A stretch of 64,000 bases of DNA from Modestobacter sp. DSM 44400 (lineage in GTDB: Bacteria; Actinomycetota; Actinomycetes; Mycobacteriales; Geodermatophilaceae), in NCBI RefSeq assembly GCF_900107175.1, contig NZ_FNOZ01000009.1, positions 1 to 64,000 on the forward strand, written 5' to 3'. Below, piece after piece: positions 26,307 to 35,195 of the stretch (the first letter of the stretch is position 1; each line of letters opens with the position of its first letter). Made by a program: the position numbers and the translations under genes. Below the pieces are notes generated by a model. The model searched no databases, had not been told where the DNA came from, and saw nothing but the letters and a program-made list of their open reading frames with translations.

Positions 26307-27701
26307 CTACTGCCCTGACTCCCGCTCCGCCCGGGCGCGGTCGAAGGAGCGGCGCGCCAGCCGGAGCACCGGTGAGGGCGGGTCCTGGTCCAGCAGCTGC
26401 TCCGCTACGGCCACGTCCCTGAGCAGCCGGTCGGCGACCGGGCCGTCCGCCCGGTCCAGCAGTGATCGATAGGTGTCCAGCACGTCGGCGGCAAGCATGT
26501 GCTGGTGTGACTCGTGCGACACCACGAACATCGAGTACAGAACGTCGAGGATGCGGTCGAGGTCGTTGTCCCGGTAGACGACCGCCAGCCGCGGATGGTC
26601 CGTCCCGTGCTCGTCGACCGGGTCGTCGAGAAGCCAGCGCAGCGCCAGGTCGCGCAGCGCCAGCGTCGCCTCGCGGGCGATCTCCGGGTTCTGCTTGGAC
26701 GTCGACCCGCTGGTCCAGGCGATGTTGCCCAGCTCGTCGATCCCCGTGGTCGGGTCGTCGGCGAGGTTCCGCTGGCCGGTGACGTGTATCGCAGCGGCCA
26801 CCGCCTCGGCAATCCGCTGCGCCCGGGCGGGATCGGCATCCCGGACCGTCGCCAGCAGCTCGCCGTAGCCGATGTGGTCGCCGACGGTCACCTGCAGGCA
26901 CACCTCCGCGTCCTGCGCGGAGTCCAGCGCGGCCGCCAGGACCTCCAGGCTCAGGTGGGTCACGTAACCGCTCACCGACGACGTCTGCCGGGCCCGCACC
27001 GGATGCGGGCTCCGGCTCTGCCGGATCGTGCGACGGACCAGAACCGCCTCCCTGTCACGGGCCGTCAGGGTCCGGTCGTGGATGGCCCGGATGACACTGG
27101 TGGGCCGCATCTGACTGATGGTCGAGTAGACCAGCCGGAGCAGGGACAGGAGCGCGACGACGGTCAGGACGGTCGCCAGCGCGGCCCCGAGGATCGGCGG
27201 GGTCGACTCCTGCCCCGCGGCCAGGACGACGTAGGAGAAGATCGCCAGGCCGACGAAGAAGCCCAGGAACGCCTGATTGCTCTTGCGTCGGATGAACTGG
27301 TCGAACACCACGGGCGAGAGGTTGGACGCCGTCTGCTGAACGGCCAGCAGCAGAACGGAGAAGGTGATGGAGGTGATCGTCACCAGGCCGGTCGCGACCG
27401 CCTGCAGCGCCGTCGCGGCGGCATCGGCGCCGATGACCCGGCCGGCGGCGCTGCGGAGGCCGTTGAGGGCGGGGATGCCCGTCGTCTGGTCGGCGATCAG
27501 GGAGACCGAGGTGAGCAGCACGAACCCACCCACGATCAGCAGCGGCGTGGCTGCCAGGTCGGCGAATTCGCGACCCAGGCGTCGAACGTCGGTCCGCACG
27601 CTTCCTCGAGCCCGGCGGGAGCGGTTCCGTTGCCGGCCCGGCACGTCCTGGTCTCCCACGGGCCGTCCCGCGTCCGCCGACCGGCCGCTCACCCGTCCCA
27701 C
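26307..27701 (-). CDS. DUF2254 family membrane protein
   Basis: 464 residues. Four transmembrane helices lie in the N-terminal half: FADLAATPLLIVGGFVLLTS, ALQAVATGLVTITSITFSVL, FLGFFVGLAIFSYVVLAAG and LATVLTVVALLSLLRLVYS. A soluble half follows with VTVGDHIGYGELLATVRD. SVLLLAVQQTASNLSPVVF is the DUF2254 hallmark. The start GTG overlaps the end of the ion channel gene by 13 bases, so the two are co-transcribed. Function is unknown in the family; the pairing suggests an envelope or ion-homeostasis role. It ends with TAG. Confidence 0.85.
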   Translation of the reverse strand: MGRVSGRSADAGRPVGDQDVPGRQRNRSRRARGSVRTDVRRLGREFADLAATPLLIVGGFVLLTSVSLIADQTTGIPALNGLRSAAGRVIGADAAATALQAVATGLVTITSITFSVLLLAVQQTASNLSPVVFDQFIRRKSNQAFLGFFVGLAIFSYVVLAAGQESTPPILGAALATVLTVVALLSLLRLVYSTISQMRPTSVIRAIHDRTLTARDREAVLVRRTIRQSRSPHPVRARQTSSVSGYVTHLSLEVLAAALDSAQDAEVCLQVTVGDHIGYGELLATVRDADPARAQRIAEAVAAAIHVTGQRNLADDPTTGIDELGNIAWTSGSTSKQNPEIAREATLALRDLALRWLLDDPVDEHGTDHPRLAVVYRDNDLDRILDVLYSMFVVSHESHQHMLAADVLDTYRSLLDRADGPVADRLLRDVAVAEQLLDQDPPSPVLRLARRSFDRARAERESGQ

Positions 27702-28693
27702 GATCGCCCGTCCCCGTGGACGAGTTGCCGCAGCTTCTGCCGGCGCGTCCGGTCGGCCGCGACGCGCCGGTCCAGGTCGGCCGGGTCACCCAGTGGGATG
27801 CCCGCTTCGACCAGCGCGTGCAGCGCGGGGGACGGCGGGGGCGGCTCCGACCTGCGGATCGCCGAGGTGGCCCCCGCTGTCTGGACGTACCGGTTGATGA
27901 CGCGGCGCACGGGAGCGACGGCCACCGAGGAGGGGCGCGCCGACGCTGCGACGGCGGCTTCGAGCAGCAGCATGGCGTCGTCCAGTCGCGCGAACGCCAG
28001 GGGGGCCGACGTCGCTGCATACCTGCTGCGGAAGTACTGGAGCACCGGATAGGCCAGGTGTTGCTCGGCGACCGCCGCGAGCTCTTGGGGCAGGTTCAGC
28101 AGTTGCTGCACGAACAGCGGGCTGAAGTTTTCGCCGTCCCAGCCCCGGGCGACGATGTCGCCGGCCGAGTCGCCGAGTGCGTGGATGCGCGTTGCCAGGG
28201 CTCGGCGGGACACGACGGCGGAGACCACCGACAGCAGGTAGGTGATGGCCAGGGTGATGACCACGAGCCCGCTGAAGCTGGCCACCGAGGTGAGCAGCCG
28301 CCACGTCGGCGCGTCGGCGACGAAGTCGCCCACACCGAGGGTGGAGACCGAGAAACCGGCGTAGTAGGCGACGTCGAAGACCGATGCCGGCGCGCCGGTC
28401 GAGGCCTGGTGGATGGCCCCGCCGCCCAGGAAGACCAGCCACCACCCGGCCCAGAACACGACCACCCAGATCAGCACGGTCGTGGCCAGCAACAGCGATC
28501 CCGCGTTGGTCAGCAGCCGGGACGACCGCCGGTGGCCGTGCAGGTGCAGCATTACCCGCCAGGCCCGGCCCAGGAACCGCCGGGTCAGTGGACCGGAGCC
28601 CTCACCGAGGGTCAGCGTGGTGGCCAGCACGTCGGCGAGGACCAGCACGACGAGGGCAACGCCCGCCAGCTCTCGGGCGACGGTGCCGAACAT
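27689..28693 (-). CDS. Two-helix ion channel protein (potassium-channel-like)
   Basis: 334 residues from ATG 28693, preceded by GGGAGGG; the longer upstream frame has no homology. Hydrophobic segments: ALVVLVLADVLATTLTL, LLLATTVLIWVVVFWAGWW and LVVITLAITYLLSVVSAVVS. The pore loop reads YYAGFSVSTLGVGDFV, where TLGVGD stands where K+ channels have TVGYGD. The ion selectivity is therefore uncertain. The C-terminal 180 residues are a helical cytoplasmic domain, rich in Ala and Leu. It is the first gene of a pair with DUF2254. Confidence 0.82.
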   Translation of the reverse strand: MFGTVARELAGVALVVLVLADVLATTLTLGEGSGPLTRRFLGRAWRVMLHLHGHRRSSRLLTNAGSLLLATTVLIWVVVFWAGWWLVFLGGGAIHQASTGAPASVFDVAYYAGFSVSTLGVGDFVADAPTWRLLTSVASFSGLVVITLAITYLLSVVSAVVSRRALATRIHALGDSAGDIVARGWDGENFSPLFVQQLLNLPQELAAVAEQHLAYPVLQYFRSRYAATSAPLAFARLDDAMLLLEAAVAASARPSSVAVAPVRRVINRYVQTAGATSAIRRSEPPPPSPALHALVEAGIPLGDPADLDRRVAADRTRRQKLRQLVHGDGRSWDG

Positions 28694-28831
28694 GCACCCT
28701 CCCGGGAACAGCAGGATTGTTGGTAGAGGGAAAGTGTGCGAGTCGGCCGGCCACTCCGCACCTCGGTACGCCTGGTCTACGTCCCGCCCAGCGACACTGC
28801 GCGGAGCGCGCCTCGCGGGGAGACTGCTCCG

Positions 28832-29614
28832 ATGGACCCCTCCCTCGCTGCCGAGCTGACGCAGCTCGCTCGACTCGCCGAGGGCGACGAGGAGTCGACC
28901 GCGGTCCTCCAGCGACTGGTGGACCACGCGATCTCGCTGGTCCCGGGATGCTCAGCGGCAGGCCTGACGGTCTCCGCCGCGGGCGGCGGATTGACCGCCG
29001 CAGTGTCGGACGAGCGGATCACCTCCTGTCACGACGTCCAGTTCCGGCCCGACGGGAGCGGACCGGCACAGGAGACCCTCCAGCACAACGAGCCGCGGCG
29101 GATCGACGACATGGCCCGCGAGGCCCGGTGGCCCGCCTTCCGGGCCGTCGCGCGGAAGCACGGCTTTGCGAGCTGTCTCGCGCTGCCGTTGCGCACCGAT
29201 CTGGTGCCCTCAGCGGCACTGAACCTCTACGCCGATCGGTCCGACGTCTTCGCCGGCACCACGCATGACGTCGCGCTGCTCTTCGCGGCCCAGGGTGGCG
29301 TCGCGCTGGACAACGCCACCCTGTACTTCCAGAGCAGGGAGCTCATCGAGCACCTGCAGCAGGCCCTGGCGACCCGCGGGGTGGTCGAGCGCGCCCGAGG
29401 TCTGCTGATGAGCCAGCACCACCTCAGCAGCCAGGAGGCTTTCGCGCTGCTGCGCACCCAGTCGCAGGAGAGCCACCGCAAGCTGCGGGACGTCGCCACC
29501 GCGGTCCTCGATGCGCACGAACCCGGGCGCGGCTCATCGGACACGCCGTGGAACCCCGTCCGCCATCGGTCACCTGCGACCCGGCCGCTGGCGGACGATG
29601 CGCCGCGCACGTAA
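28832..29614 (+). CDS. GAF and ANTAR domain regulator
   Basis: 260 residues from ATG 28832, after GGGGAG. A GAF sensor domain covers about residues 15-160 (VPGCSAAGLTVSAAGGG, FASCLALPLRTD, LNLYADRSDVF). A C-terminal ANTAR RNA-binding domain has LQQALATRGVVERARGLLM and SSQEAFALLRTQSQESHRKL. ANTAR proteins bind paired RNA hairpins and prevent transcription termination. GAF-ANTAR proteins are abundant in Geodermatophilaceae. It is divergent from the ion channel gene with 138 bases between. Its target RNA and the ligand of its GAF domain cannot be read here. A Ser/Pro-rich tail of about 30 residues follows. Confidence 0.88.
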   Translation: MDPSLAAELTQLARLAEGDEESTAVLQRLVDHAISLVPGCSAAGLTVSAAGGGLTAAVSDERITSCHDVQFRPDGSGPAQETLQHNEPRRIDDMAREARWPAFRAVARKHGFASCLALPLRTDLVPSAALNLYADRSDVFAGTTHDVALLFAAQGGVALDNATLYFQSRELIEHLQQALATRGVVERARGLLMSQHHLSSQEAFALLRTQSQESHRKLRDVATAVLDAHEPGRGSSDTPWNPVRHRSPATRPLADDAPRT

Positions 29615-29631
29615 CGTTCCGGCGAGAGGCT

Positions 29632-30036
29632 ATGCAGGCAGCCTGGCGGGTTCAGGCATGCGCGAGGACCGGTGCTGCAGTGACGACTTCTCTTCTCGGC
29701 GAGTGCATAGACCGGTCACTGCAGGAACTCTGCGAAAAGTTCACGGCGCTGAACCTCCCGGCGGCCATCACCGTGGAGATGCTGTGGGGCTATCCCGATG
29801 TCCGCCTCCAGGTTCGCCAGGCCGCGCGCGCGGATGTGGCAGTGGAGCTCCTGGCACCCGACCCACCGGCCTGGTCCTCGCAGAACTGGGACGCGGTCCG
29901 GATCGAGGAAGGTCACCGGGAGGTCTGGCGAGGGCCTGACCGCAGCTGTCCACTGACCGAGGTCACGCGGTTCGTCCAGGCCCTGCTGTGTCTGGGTGCA
30001 GTGCAACTCGCGCAGCTGTACACCGACCTCGGGTAG
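29632..30036 (+). CDS. Hypothetical soluble protein
   Basis: 134 residues from ATG 29632, behind a GAGAGG; a GTG at 29680 would give 118 residues. No signal peptide or membrane segment. The middle has a strand-rich pattern: LPAAITVEMLWGYPDVRLQV, DVAVELLAPDPP, WDAVRIEEGHREVWRG. It follows the GAF-ANTAR gene by 17 bases and may be co-transcribed. I do not recognise the family. It ends with TAG; a hairpin at 30121 separates it from the convergent lipoprotein gene. Confidence 0.6.
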   Translation: MQAAWRVQACARTGAAVTTSLLGECIDRSLQELCEKFTALNLPAAITVEMLWGYPDVRLQVRQAARADVAVELLAPDPPAWSSQNWDAVRIEEGHREVWRGPDRSCPLTEVTRFVQALLCLGAVQLAQLYTDLG

Positions 30037-30120
30037 CTGACCCGGTCCGTGGCGTCGGCACTGCTGACCGCGCCGGTCGCCGGGCGACTGCGGCGGCTCA
30101 CCGGCCTCATCGGGGAAAGG

Positions 30121-30137
30121 GCCCGGCCCGGCCGGGC
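30121..30137. terminator. Bidirectional hairpin between convergent genes
   Basis: GCCCGGCC-C-GGCCGGGC, an eight-base perfect inverted repeat, lies between the stop codons of two convergent genes (30036 and 30144) and is flanked by GAAAGG. Likely a shared terminator. Confidence 0.45.
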
Positions 30138-30143
30138 TCTCGG

Positions 30144-30608
30144 TCAGCCCAGCGAAGCGGTGAGGGTGACGCCGTCGGTGGTGATGGTGGTGCACTCCAC
30201 CGTCAGCGGCCCGGCCGAGACGCTCTCACCCTGGCTGCAAGAAAACTCCTGCCCCCCGACCCCGATGGTCGCGCGACCGTTCTCGACCGCGCCCAGCGAG
30301 ATCGTGGTGCCCAGCACCTGGACCTCCGTGCCGTCACCGGCCAGCGTGACCGTGCAGGTGGTGCCGGCGCAGTCCACGCCGCTGTCGGTGCTGGAGGCCC
30401 CAGCGGCGCTCGGACCGGCGCTCGACGTCGCCACGGATGACTCACCGGCGCCCCCTCGCGACAGGCTGTCACTCGCGGAGGATGCCGCGCTGCCGACGGC
30501 ATCGGCAGCGGTGGAGGCCTCACCCGAACAGGCGGATAGGGCGGCCAGTGCGAGGCCTCCCGTCGCCAGCAGAGTCGCCAACCGGGTGCGCCGTACCGAT
30601 GGGGCCAT
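30144..30608 (-). CDS. Lipoprotein, LpqH-like
   Basis: 154 residues with a type II signal peptide: basic MAPSVRRTR, a hydrophobic core, and lipobox LSAC with Cys near residue 27. A Ser/Ala/Gly-rich linker of about 45 residues follows. The compact C-terminal domain has four further Cys residues (VDCAGTTCTVTLAGDG, EFSCSQGE, LTVECTTITTDG) that could form two disulfides. The layout resembles mycobacterial 19-kDa antigen (LpqH) type lipoproteins. It is expected to be anchored outside the membrane. Precise role unknown. Confidence 0.75.
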   Translation of the reverse strand: MAPSVRRTRLATLLATGGLALAALSACSGEASTAADAVGSAASSASDSLSRGGAGESSVATSSAGPSAAGASSTDSGVDCAGTTCTVTLAGDGTEVQVLGTTISLGAVENGRATIGVGGQEFSCSQGESVSAGPLTVECTTITTDGVTLTASLG

Positions 30609-30682
30609 GCACCGAGAATAAAGTGAGCCGGCTCACACCGCTGGCGCACGGACGAATCTTGACGCGCCTGTGACCGTGTGCC

Positions 30683-31510
30683 TCATCGCCGGATGACCAC
30701 ATCGGTGCCCTGGGCCCGGACGAGCAGCCCGGAGCCCCGGGGTTCCACGGCGGTGAGCCGCTGGCCGAAAGGCAACGGGTCGAGCGGGACCAGGAAGGTG
30801 AAGCGCTGCCCCAGCAGGAGGCGGCTGGCCGGGTCCAGGATCGTGTCGGTGTCCAGCTGCGTCGGTTGCACGGCCAGCGCCCCCTCCCGTGGCAGAAGCC
30901 GGGCCTGGGTCGCCGCAGAGATCGACCGACCCAGGATCTCCACGGTCCCGGTGAGCCGGACGCCGTCCTGCGAGCCGGCGCCGATGGTCACCGGGCGCCC
31001 CGTGACGTCGAGGTAGTGGTTGAGGCTGTCGTAGGAAAGGAACGCCTCCTCGACGGTTCCCTCGATGAAGACCGGACCGGAGTTCCGCACGAGCACGTCG
31101 TGGAACGGAAGGTGCACGCCGGTGAGTTGCGCGTGCACCTCTTCGATGTGCAGCGGCCCCGACGACAGGTCGTGGACGGTGATCTCCACGTCGCCGTAGC
31201 GGCCCCGGATCAGCTGGGGCAGGAAGAAGGTGCCGCGCACGTGCACCGACGGCCGCTCGGGCGCCCCGGTCGCCTGCTGGACGTTGCGGGCGAGCAGGGA
31301 CTCGGCGCCCCACCTGGCCAGCCAGTCGGCTCCCCAGAGCAGCAGCGCGGTGCCGAGGACGACGCTGACCCCCAGCGCGATCGTGCCGAGGGCCGGACGA
31401 CGCCCGCCCGGACGTCGCGCGGTACCCCGACGCGCTGGTGCCTCGCCGTCCCCCTGATCGTCCCGCTGCTGGTCCTGCTGGTCGTCCTGCTGAATTTCGT
31501 TGCCGGTCAC
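30683..31510 (-). CDS. LmeA-like phospholipid-binding protein (DUF2993)
   Basis: 275 residues. A polar, Gln/Asp-rich N-terminus (about 40 residues) precedes a single membrane anchor, LGTIALGVSVVLGTALLLWG. An exported DUF2993 domain follows: RGRYGDVEITVHDLSSGPL, LHIEEVHAQLTGVHLPFHDV and ILGRSISAATQARLLP. Mycobacterial LmeA binds phosphatidylinositol-type lipids and is needed for lipomannan maturation. The GTG start overlaps the end of the MMPL gene by four bases, so the two are coupled. A joint role in envelope lipid handling is inferred from that coupling. Confidence 0.8.
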   Translation of the reverse strand: MTGNEIQQDDQQDQQRDDQGDGEAPARRGTARRPGGRRPALGTIALGVSVVLGTALLLWGADWLARWGAESLLARNVQQATGAPERPSVHVRGTFFLPQLIRGRYGDVEITVHDLSSGPLHIEEVHAQLTGVHLPFHDVLVRNSGPVFIEGTVEEAFLSYDSLNHYLDVTGRPVTIGAGSQDGVRLTGTVEILGRSISAATQARLLPREGALAVQPTQLDTDTILDPASRLLLGQRFTFLVPLDPLPFGQRLTAVEPRGSGLLVRAQGTDVVIRR

Positions 31511-33873
31511 CGCCGTCCTTCCTCCGTTCCGGCCGGCAGCTCGCCGGACCCGTCTTCCGGGAGTTCGCGGCCCGGGTTCCGCGCTCCGGCCACCGCCGTC
31601 GCGCGGAGCTCCCCGACCGGCACCGCCTCGGTACGGATCCGCCGGCTCGGCCAGCTCGCCGCGGGCCCGAGGAGGGTCAGTACGGCGGGGGTGAGGACCG
31701 GGCGGATGAGGAAGGTGTCGATGAGGAGCCCCGCTGCCATGGTGAACGCGACCTGTCGGAAGGTCTCGAGCGGGATGATGGCGACCATCGCGAACGTGGC
31801 GGCGAGGATGAGCCCGGCAGCACTGATCGCCCGGGCCGTGCGGGGCATCGCCAGGGCGATCGCCTTGCTCAGCGGATGTCGGGCCGCCGCCTCCCAGATG
31901 GAGCCGACCGCGAAGACGTTGTAGTCCGAGCCCAGCGCCAGCAGGAGGACCGCGGTCGCGAACGGAACGTAGAAGACCAGCCCCGGGTCGCCGAGCAGGC
32001 CCTGGAACACCAGGACGCTCAGGCCCAGCGCCGCAGCGACCCCCAGGGCGCTAGACACCAGCAGTGCCAGCGGTGCGAAGAAGGCCCGCAGGTACACGAC
32101 CAGGATGAGCAGCTCGACGAGCAGCACTGCCGAGAGCGTGAGCCGGAGGTTCTCCCGGGTGAGCGCGGTCAGCTCGGCGGCGATCGCCGTCTGACCGGTC
32201 ACCGCGACATCGGCGTCGGGGATCCCGGCCTGCGCGGCGAGCCCGTCGAGCCGGCCGTGGAGCTGCCGGAGGTCGCTGATCGCCGTGCCGCCCAGCGGGT
32301 CACTGTCCAGGATGACGATGACGCGTGCGGTGTCGCCGTCCCGGGAGAAGACCACCCCGTAGCTGTCGGGCAGGGGGTTCTGCGCCGGGCCCAGCACCTC
32401 GGCCACGCCCGGCTGGGCGGCGATCGCCTGCTGGAGCCGGCCCAGTGCCTCCCGCTGCTCGACGATGTCCGGCCCGTCGATGAGGACCTCGGTGGGGGCG
32501 ACCACGCCGCGAACCCCGGATTCCTCGAGGACGGCTGCGCCCCGGCGTACGGGGTCACCCGACGGCAACCCGGAGGTGAAGGACAGGCTCAGGCGCATGT
32601 GCAGCAGTGGAGCGGCGGCGAGCAGGAGCACCCCCACGGTGAGCACCGTCGCGATCGCCGCGCCCCGCCGGCTCGCCACGATGCGGATCAGCCGCCCGGC
32701 ACTTTGTCCGGCTCGCCGTCCGGTTGCCGGCCGAGGCGCCGGCCGCCGGCTCCCGGACCCGAAGAGCCGCTCCCCGAGGATGGCCATCAGGGCGGGGACC
32801 AACGTCAGGGACACGAGCACCCCGATGACGACGGTGAGCGAGAGCGCCGGTCCGAACGCACGGAACAGCTGGAAGTTGGCCGCCAGCAGCGCGGCCGTCC
32901 CGCCGGCGACGGTGATCCCGGCGACCGCGATGATCGGTGCGTTCGTGGCCACGGCCCGGCGGGTGGCCTCCAGTCGGGGCAGCCCGCGGTCGAGTTGCTC
33001 ACGCAGACCGGAGAAGAACAGCACGCAATAGTCGGTGATCACCCCGATGAGCAGAGCGGCGATCAGCGGCTGCAGCTGGTCGGGCAACGCGAAGCCCAGG
33101 GCCGCCGCCAGCAGCCCGAGGACCCGGACCGCGACCAGGTAACCGAGCCCGGCGGCCAGGAGCACCACGAAGGGCGCCACGACCGACCGGAAGGTGATAC
33201 CGACGACAACGGCGATCAGGATCAGCGTCGCGACCTCGAAGGGATGCAGCCGCGACTCCAGGTAATAGGCCTGCCGCACCTGGGCCGGAACGAGGCCGGT
33301 GACGTAGGTCTGGACGGAGCTCTGGTTGTGGAAGTGGGCGGCGTACTCCTGCGCGAGTTCCTCGGTCCGGGCCAGCGACGTGTCGCCGGACACGTAGAGG
33401 TAGGTGACCGCCGTCTCCGGCGTGGAGGTGGGTATCGGGACCGCGGCGATGATGTGCCCGCGCCCGGGCGGTACCGCGCCGTCCAGATTGGCCTGGGTGT
33501 AGGTCAACGCCCACAGGACCACGTCGGCCCGGGTCAGCACGCTCAGGCCCCCGGGGTCGTGCACGACCACGGACGTCTCGGACAGCACAGGCACCTGGAA
33601 GGTCTCCAGCGACCGTTGCTGGATAGCTGCCGCCGGGCTGCCCTCGGGCAGCAGGCTGCCGATGTCAGCCCCCCCACCTCCGGCCGTCGGCAGGACCGAG
33701 GACACCAGCACGGTCGCCACGATCCACCCGACCACGATCCACCACCGGGCGGACACGACGGCGCGTCGGTAGCCGCGGGCGACCCGCCCGGTCACCGCCC
33801 GGCTCGACCCGCCGACCCGCCGGGCGGCACCAGCCAGGGCGGTGACGCCGCGGGCGACGGCCGGTGAGCGCAC
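31507..33873 (-). CDS. MMPL-family transporter
   Basis: 788 residues, close to typical size. Two repeated halves each have one helix, a large extracytoplasmic loop and five helices. Family motifs include GVITDYCVLFFSGLREQLDRG and LALGSDYNVFAVGSIWEAA, which carry the Asp-Tyr pair typical of proton-coupled MMPL pumps. GTG 33873, four bases after GGAGG, is a better start than GTG 33939, which adds 22 residues without homology. Such proteins export lipids or small molecules across the membrane. It is the first gene of a two-gene unit with LmeA-like. It is intact, unlike the MMPL remnant near 11 kb. Confidence 0.88.
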   Translation of the reverse strand: MRSPAVARGVTALAGAARRVGGSSRAVTGRVARGYRRAVVSARWWIVVGWIVATVLVSSVLPTAGGGGADIGSLLPEGSPAAAIQQRSLETFQVPVLSETSVVVHDPGGLSVLTRADVVLWALTYTQANLDGAVPPGRGHIIAAVPIPTSTPETAVTYLYVSGDTSLARTEELAQEYAAHFHNQSSVQTYVTGLVPAQVRQAYYLESRLHPFEVATLILIAVVVGITFRSVVAPFVVLLAAGLGYLVAVRVLGLLAAALGFALPDQLQPLIAALLIGVITDYCVLFFSGLREQLDRGLPRLEATRRAVATNAPIIAVAGITVAGGTAALLAANFQLFRAFGPALSLTVVIGVLVSLTLVPALMAILGERLFGSGSRRPAPRPATGRRAGQSAGRLIRIVASRRGAAIATVLTVGVLLLAAAPLLHMRLSLSFTSGLPSGDPVRRGAAVLEESGVRGVVAPTEVLIDGPDIVEQREALGRLQQAIAAQPGVAEVLGPAQNPLPDSYGVVFSRDGDTARVIVILDSDPLGGTAISDLRQLHGRLDGLAAQAGIPDADVAVTGQTAIAAELTALTRENLRLTLSAVLLVELLILVVYLRAFFAPLALLVSSALGVAAALGLSVLVFQGLLGDPGLVFYVPFATAVLLLALGSDYNVFAVGSIWEAAARHPLSKAIALAMPRTARAISAAGLILAATFAMVAIIPLETFRQVAFTMAAGLLIDTFLIRPVLTPAVLTLLGPAASWPSRRIRTEAVPVGELRATAVAGARNPGRELPEDGSGELPAGTEEGRR

Positions 33874-33963
33874 AGTGCCTCCAGCTCCGCGGTCGTACCT
33901 CAGGCAGGGCAGCCGTAGGCTACCGGCGGTTGTGTGCACGCGCCCGGCGGTGAAAGGACGACC

Positions 33964-34458
33964 ATGGCGGACGCTGAGACAAGGTCACCGGCTCCGGAAG
34001 GGCGGTCCCGTCGTGCGGCGCGCTGGTGGCTGGCTGCGGCCACCTTCGTCGTCGGCCTGTTCGCGGGCGCCATCCTCGTCGGCCTGCTCAGCGAGGGATC
34101 GTCCGCGCTGCCGGCGGCGGGTCCGGCCGCCGGGCCCACCCCGTCAGAGGCCGCCGGGCCCACCTCGGCGCAGCCGACCTCACCGGCGGCGGGCGCCACC
34201 GCGGAACTGGTGGTCAACGACGCCTGTCTGCGGGCATTGAACGCAGCCCAGGACATCTACCGGTCCGTCAACGACCTCGGTGAGGCAGCCAGTCAGCTCA
34301 ACGCCGCGCGGCTCGACGAGGTGATCCGGCAGTTGCAACCGCTGCAGGGCCGGTTGCGCGAGAACATCGACGACTGTCACGTCGCGACCCGCCTTCCGAA
34401 CGGATCGCTGGTCGACGCCGACCCGTCGCTGTCCTCGGCTGCCGCGCCGACCAGCTGA
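33964..34458 (+). CDS. Single-pass membrane protein of unknown function
   Basis: 164 residues from ATG 33964, after GAAAGGA. A basic N-terminus (GRSRRAARWW) leads into one membrane helix, LAAATFVVGLFAGAILVGLL. An Ala/Pro/Ser/Gly-rich linker of about 35 residues and an extracytoplasmic helical domain with two Cys residues follow (VVNDACLRALNAAQDIYRSV, QPLQGRLRENIDDCHVATRL). A disulfide between them is possible. No recognised family. It is divergent from the MMPL gene. Confidence 0.68.
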   Translation: MADAETRSPAPEGRSRRAARWWLAAATFVVGLFAGAILVGLLSEGSSALPAAGPAAGPTPSEAAGPTSAQPTSPAAGATAELVVNDACLRALNAAQDIYRSVNDLGEAASQLNAARLDEVIRQLQPLQGRLRENIDDCHVATRLPNGSLVDADPSLSSAAAPTS

Positions 34459-34521
34459 CCCGGTCCGGAGCCGGCGTCCGGCCGACCTGCCGGAACGGCG
34501 GTTCGGCGCTAACCTGCGGAT

Positions 34522-34539
34522 GCTTGTCATATGGCAAGC
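34522..34539. promoter_or_regulatory. Palindromic operator-like element, copy 2
   Basis: GCTTGTCATATGGCAAGC is a near-perfect 18-base palindrome ending 22 bases before the start of the acetate-transporter-like gene. A TAACCT hexamer (34510-34515) upstream could be a -10 element, placing the palindrome over or just after the start of transcription. That position would suit a repressor. Confidence 0.55.
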
Positions 34540-34561
34540 GACCTCTCGGCAGGAGGCGACG

Positions 34562-35140
34562 ATGTTCGAGACATCCACTTTCGTCCCGGTGGTCCTGGGC
34601 TTCTTCGGGTTGGGCACCGGATATCTGATCTGGGGGCCGCAGGAGCTGTTCAACTTCCCGGCCCGCGATCCGTCGGTGGACCGCTCACTCGGCGTCTGGG
34701 GCATCTTCCTGCCCGGCCTGTGCCAGGTGGTCACCGGCATCCTGCTGTTCGTCGGGATGACCTGGTTCCAGGTCTTCGACGACCCAGCCCTGTTCATGGC
34801 GGCCCTGGCGTTCTCCGCGTACGGCATCCACTGGTTCGCCCTGGGGTGGAACCGGTACCGGGAGAACGATCCGCGGCCCAACGCCGGCATGTCGGTGGCG
34901 TTCACCGTGATCTCCGTGCTCGGAGCGTTCGTCTTCTTCGATGCCGGGGTGTGGGCGGTGGGCGTGCTCTTCGTCGGCCTGACCGCGGTGTACGTTGCCG
35001 ACTTCTTCGTGGCCGTGGGCAAGGAGGCGTTCGAGCGGGTGCTCGGACTGGCACACGTGCTCACCGGCCTGTGGCTGATGTACCTCATGGTCGGCACCAC
35101 GCTGAACATCGCCAGCGGCTTCACCCTCCCCGCCGGCTGA
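34562..35140 (+). CDS. GPR1/FUN34/YaaH (SatP)-type acetate/succinate transporter-like protein
   Basis: 192 residues with six hydrophobic helices, the size of SatP. It shares the family's layout: [10 protein letters not shown] in helix 1, then [18 protein letters not shown], matching the SatP pattern GIF-x2-G-x2-Q-x3-G. The signature [16 protein letters not shown] corresponds to AFTSYGSFWLTL in E. coli SatP. The canonical N-terminal NPAPLGL motif is not evident, so it is a divergent member and the substrate is not certain. ATG 34562 follows AGGAGG. The palindrome just upstream matches the one before the SDR gene, hinting at shared control. Confidence 0.65.
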   Translation: MFETSTFVPVVLGFFGLGTGYLIWGPQELFNFPARDPSVDRSLGVWGIFLPGLCQVVTGILLFVGMTWFQVFDDPALFMAALAFSAYGIHWFALGWNRYRENDPRPNAGMSVAFTVISVLGAFVFFDAGVWAVGVLFVGLTAVYVADFFVAVGKEAFERVLGLAHVLTGLWLMYLMVGTTLNIASGFTLPAG

Positions 35141-35195
35141 CGCGGGGTGGCTGGCACGGCCGCCCGGTCCAGGTATCCGACGTAGTCTCGGCAGG

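Noticed and set aside
31438-33867. 809-codon plus-strand frame opposite the MMPL gene
   Set aside because: Composition is almost all Arg, Gly, Asp, Gln and His with no hydrophobic or catalytic motif; it mirrors the MMPL coding strand.
34562-35140. AmiS/UreI urea-amide channel assignment
   Set aside because: Length and helix count fit, but the G-I-F-x2-G-x2-Q and AFSAYG-x2-W patterns match the GPR1/FUN34/YaaH acetate transporter family better.
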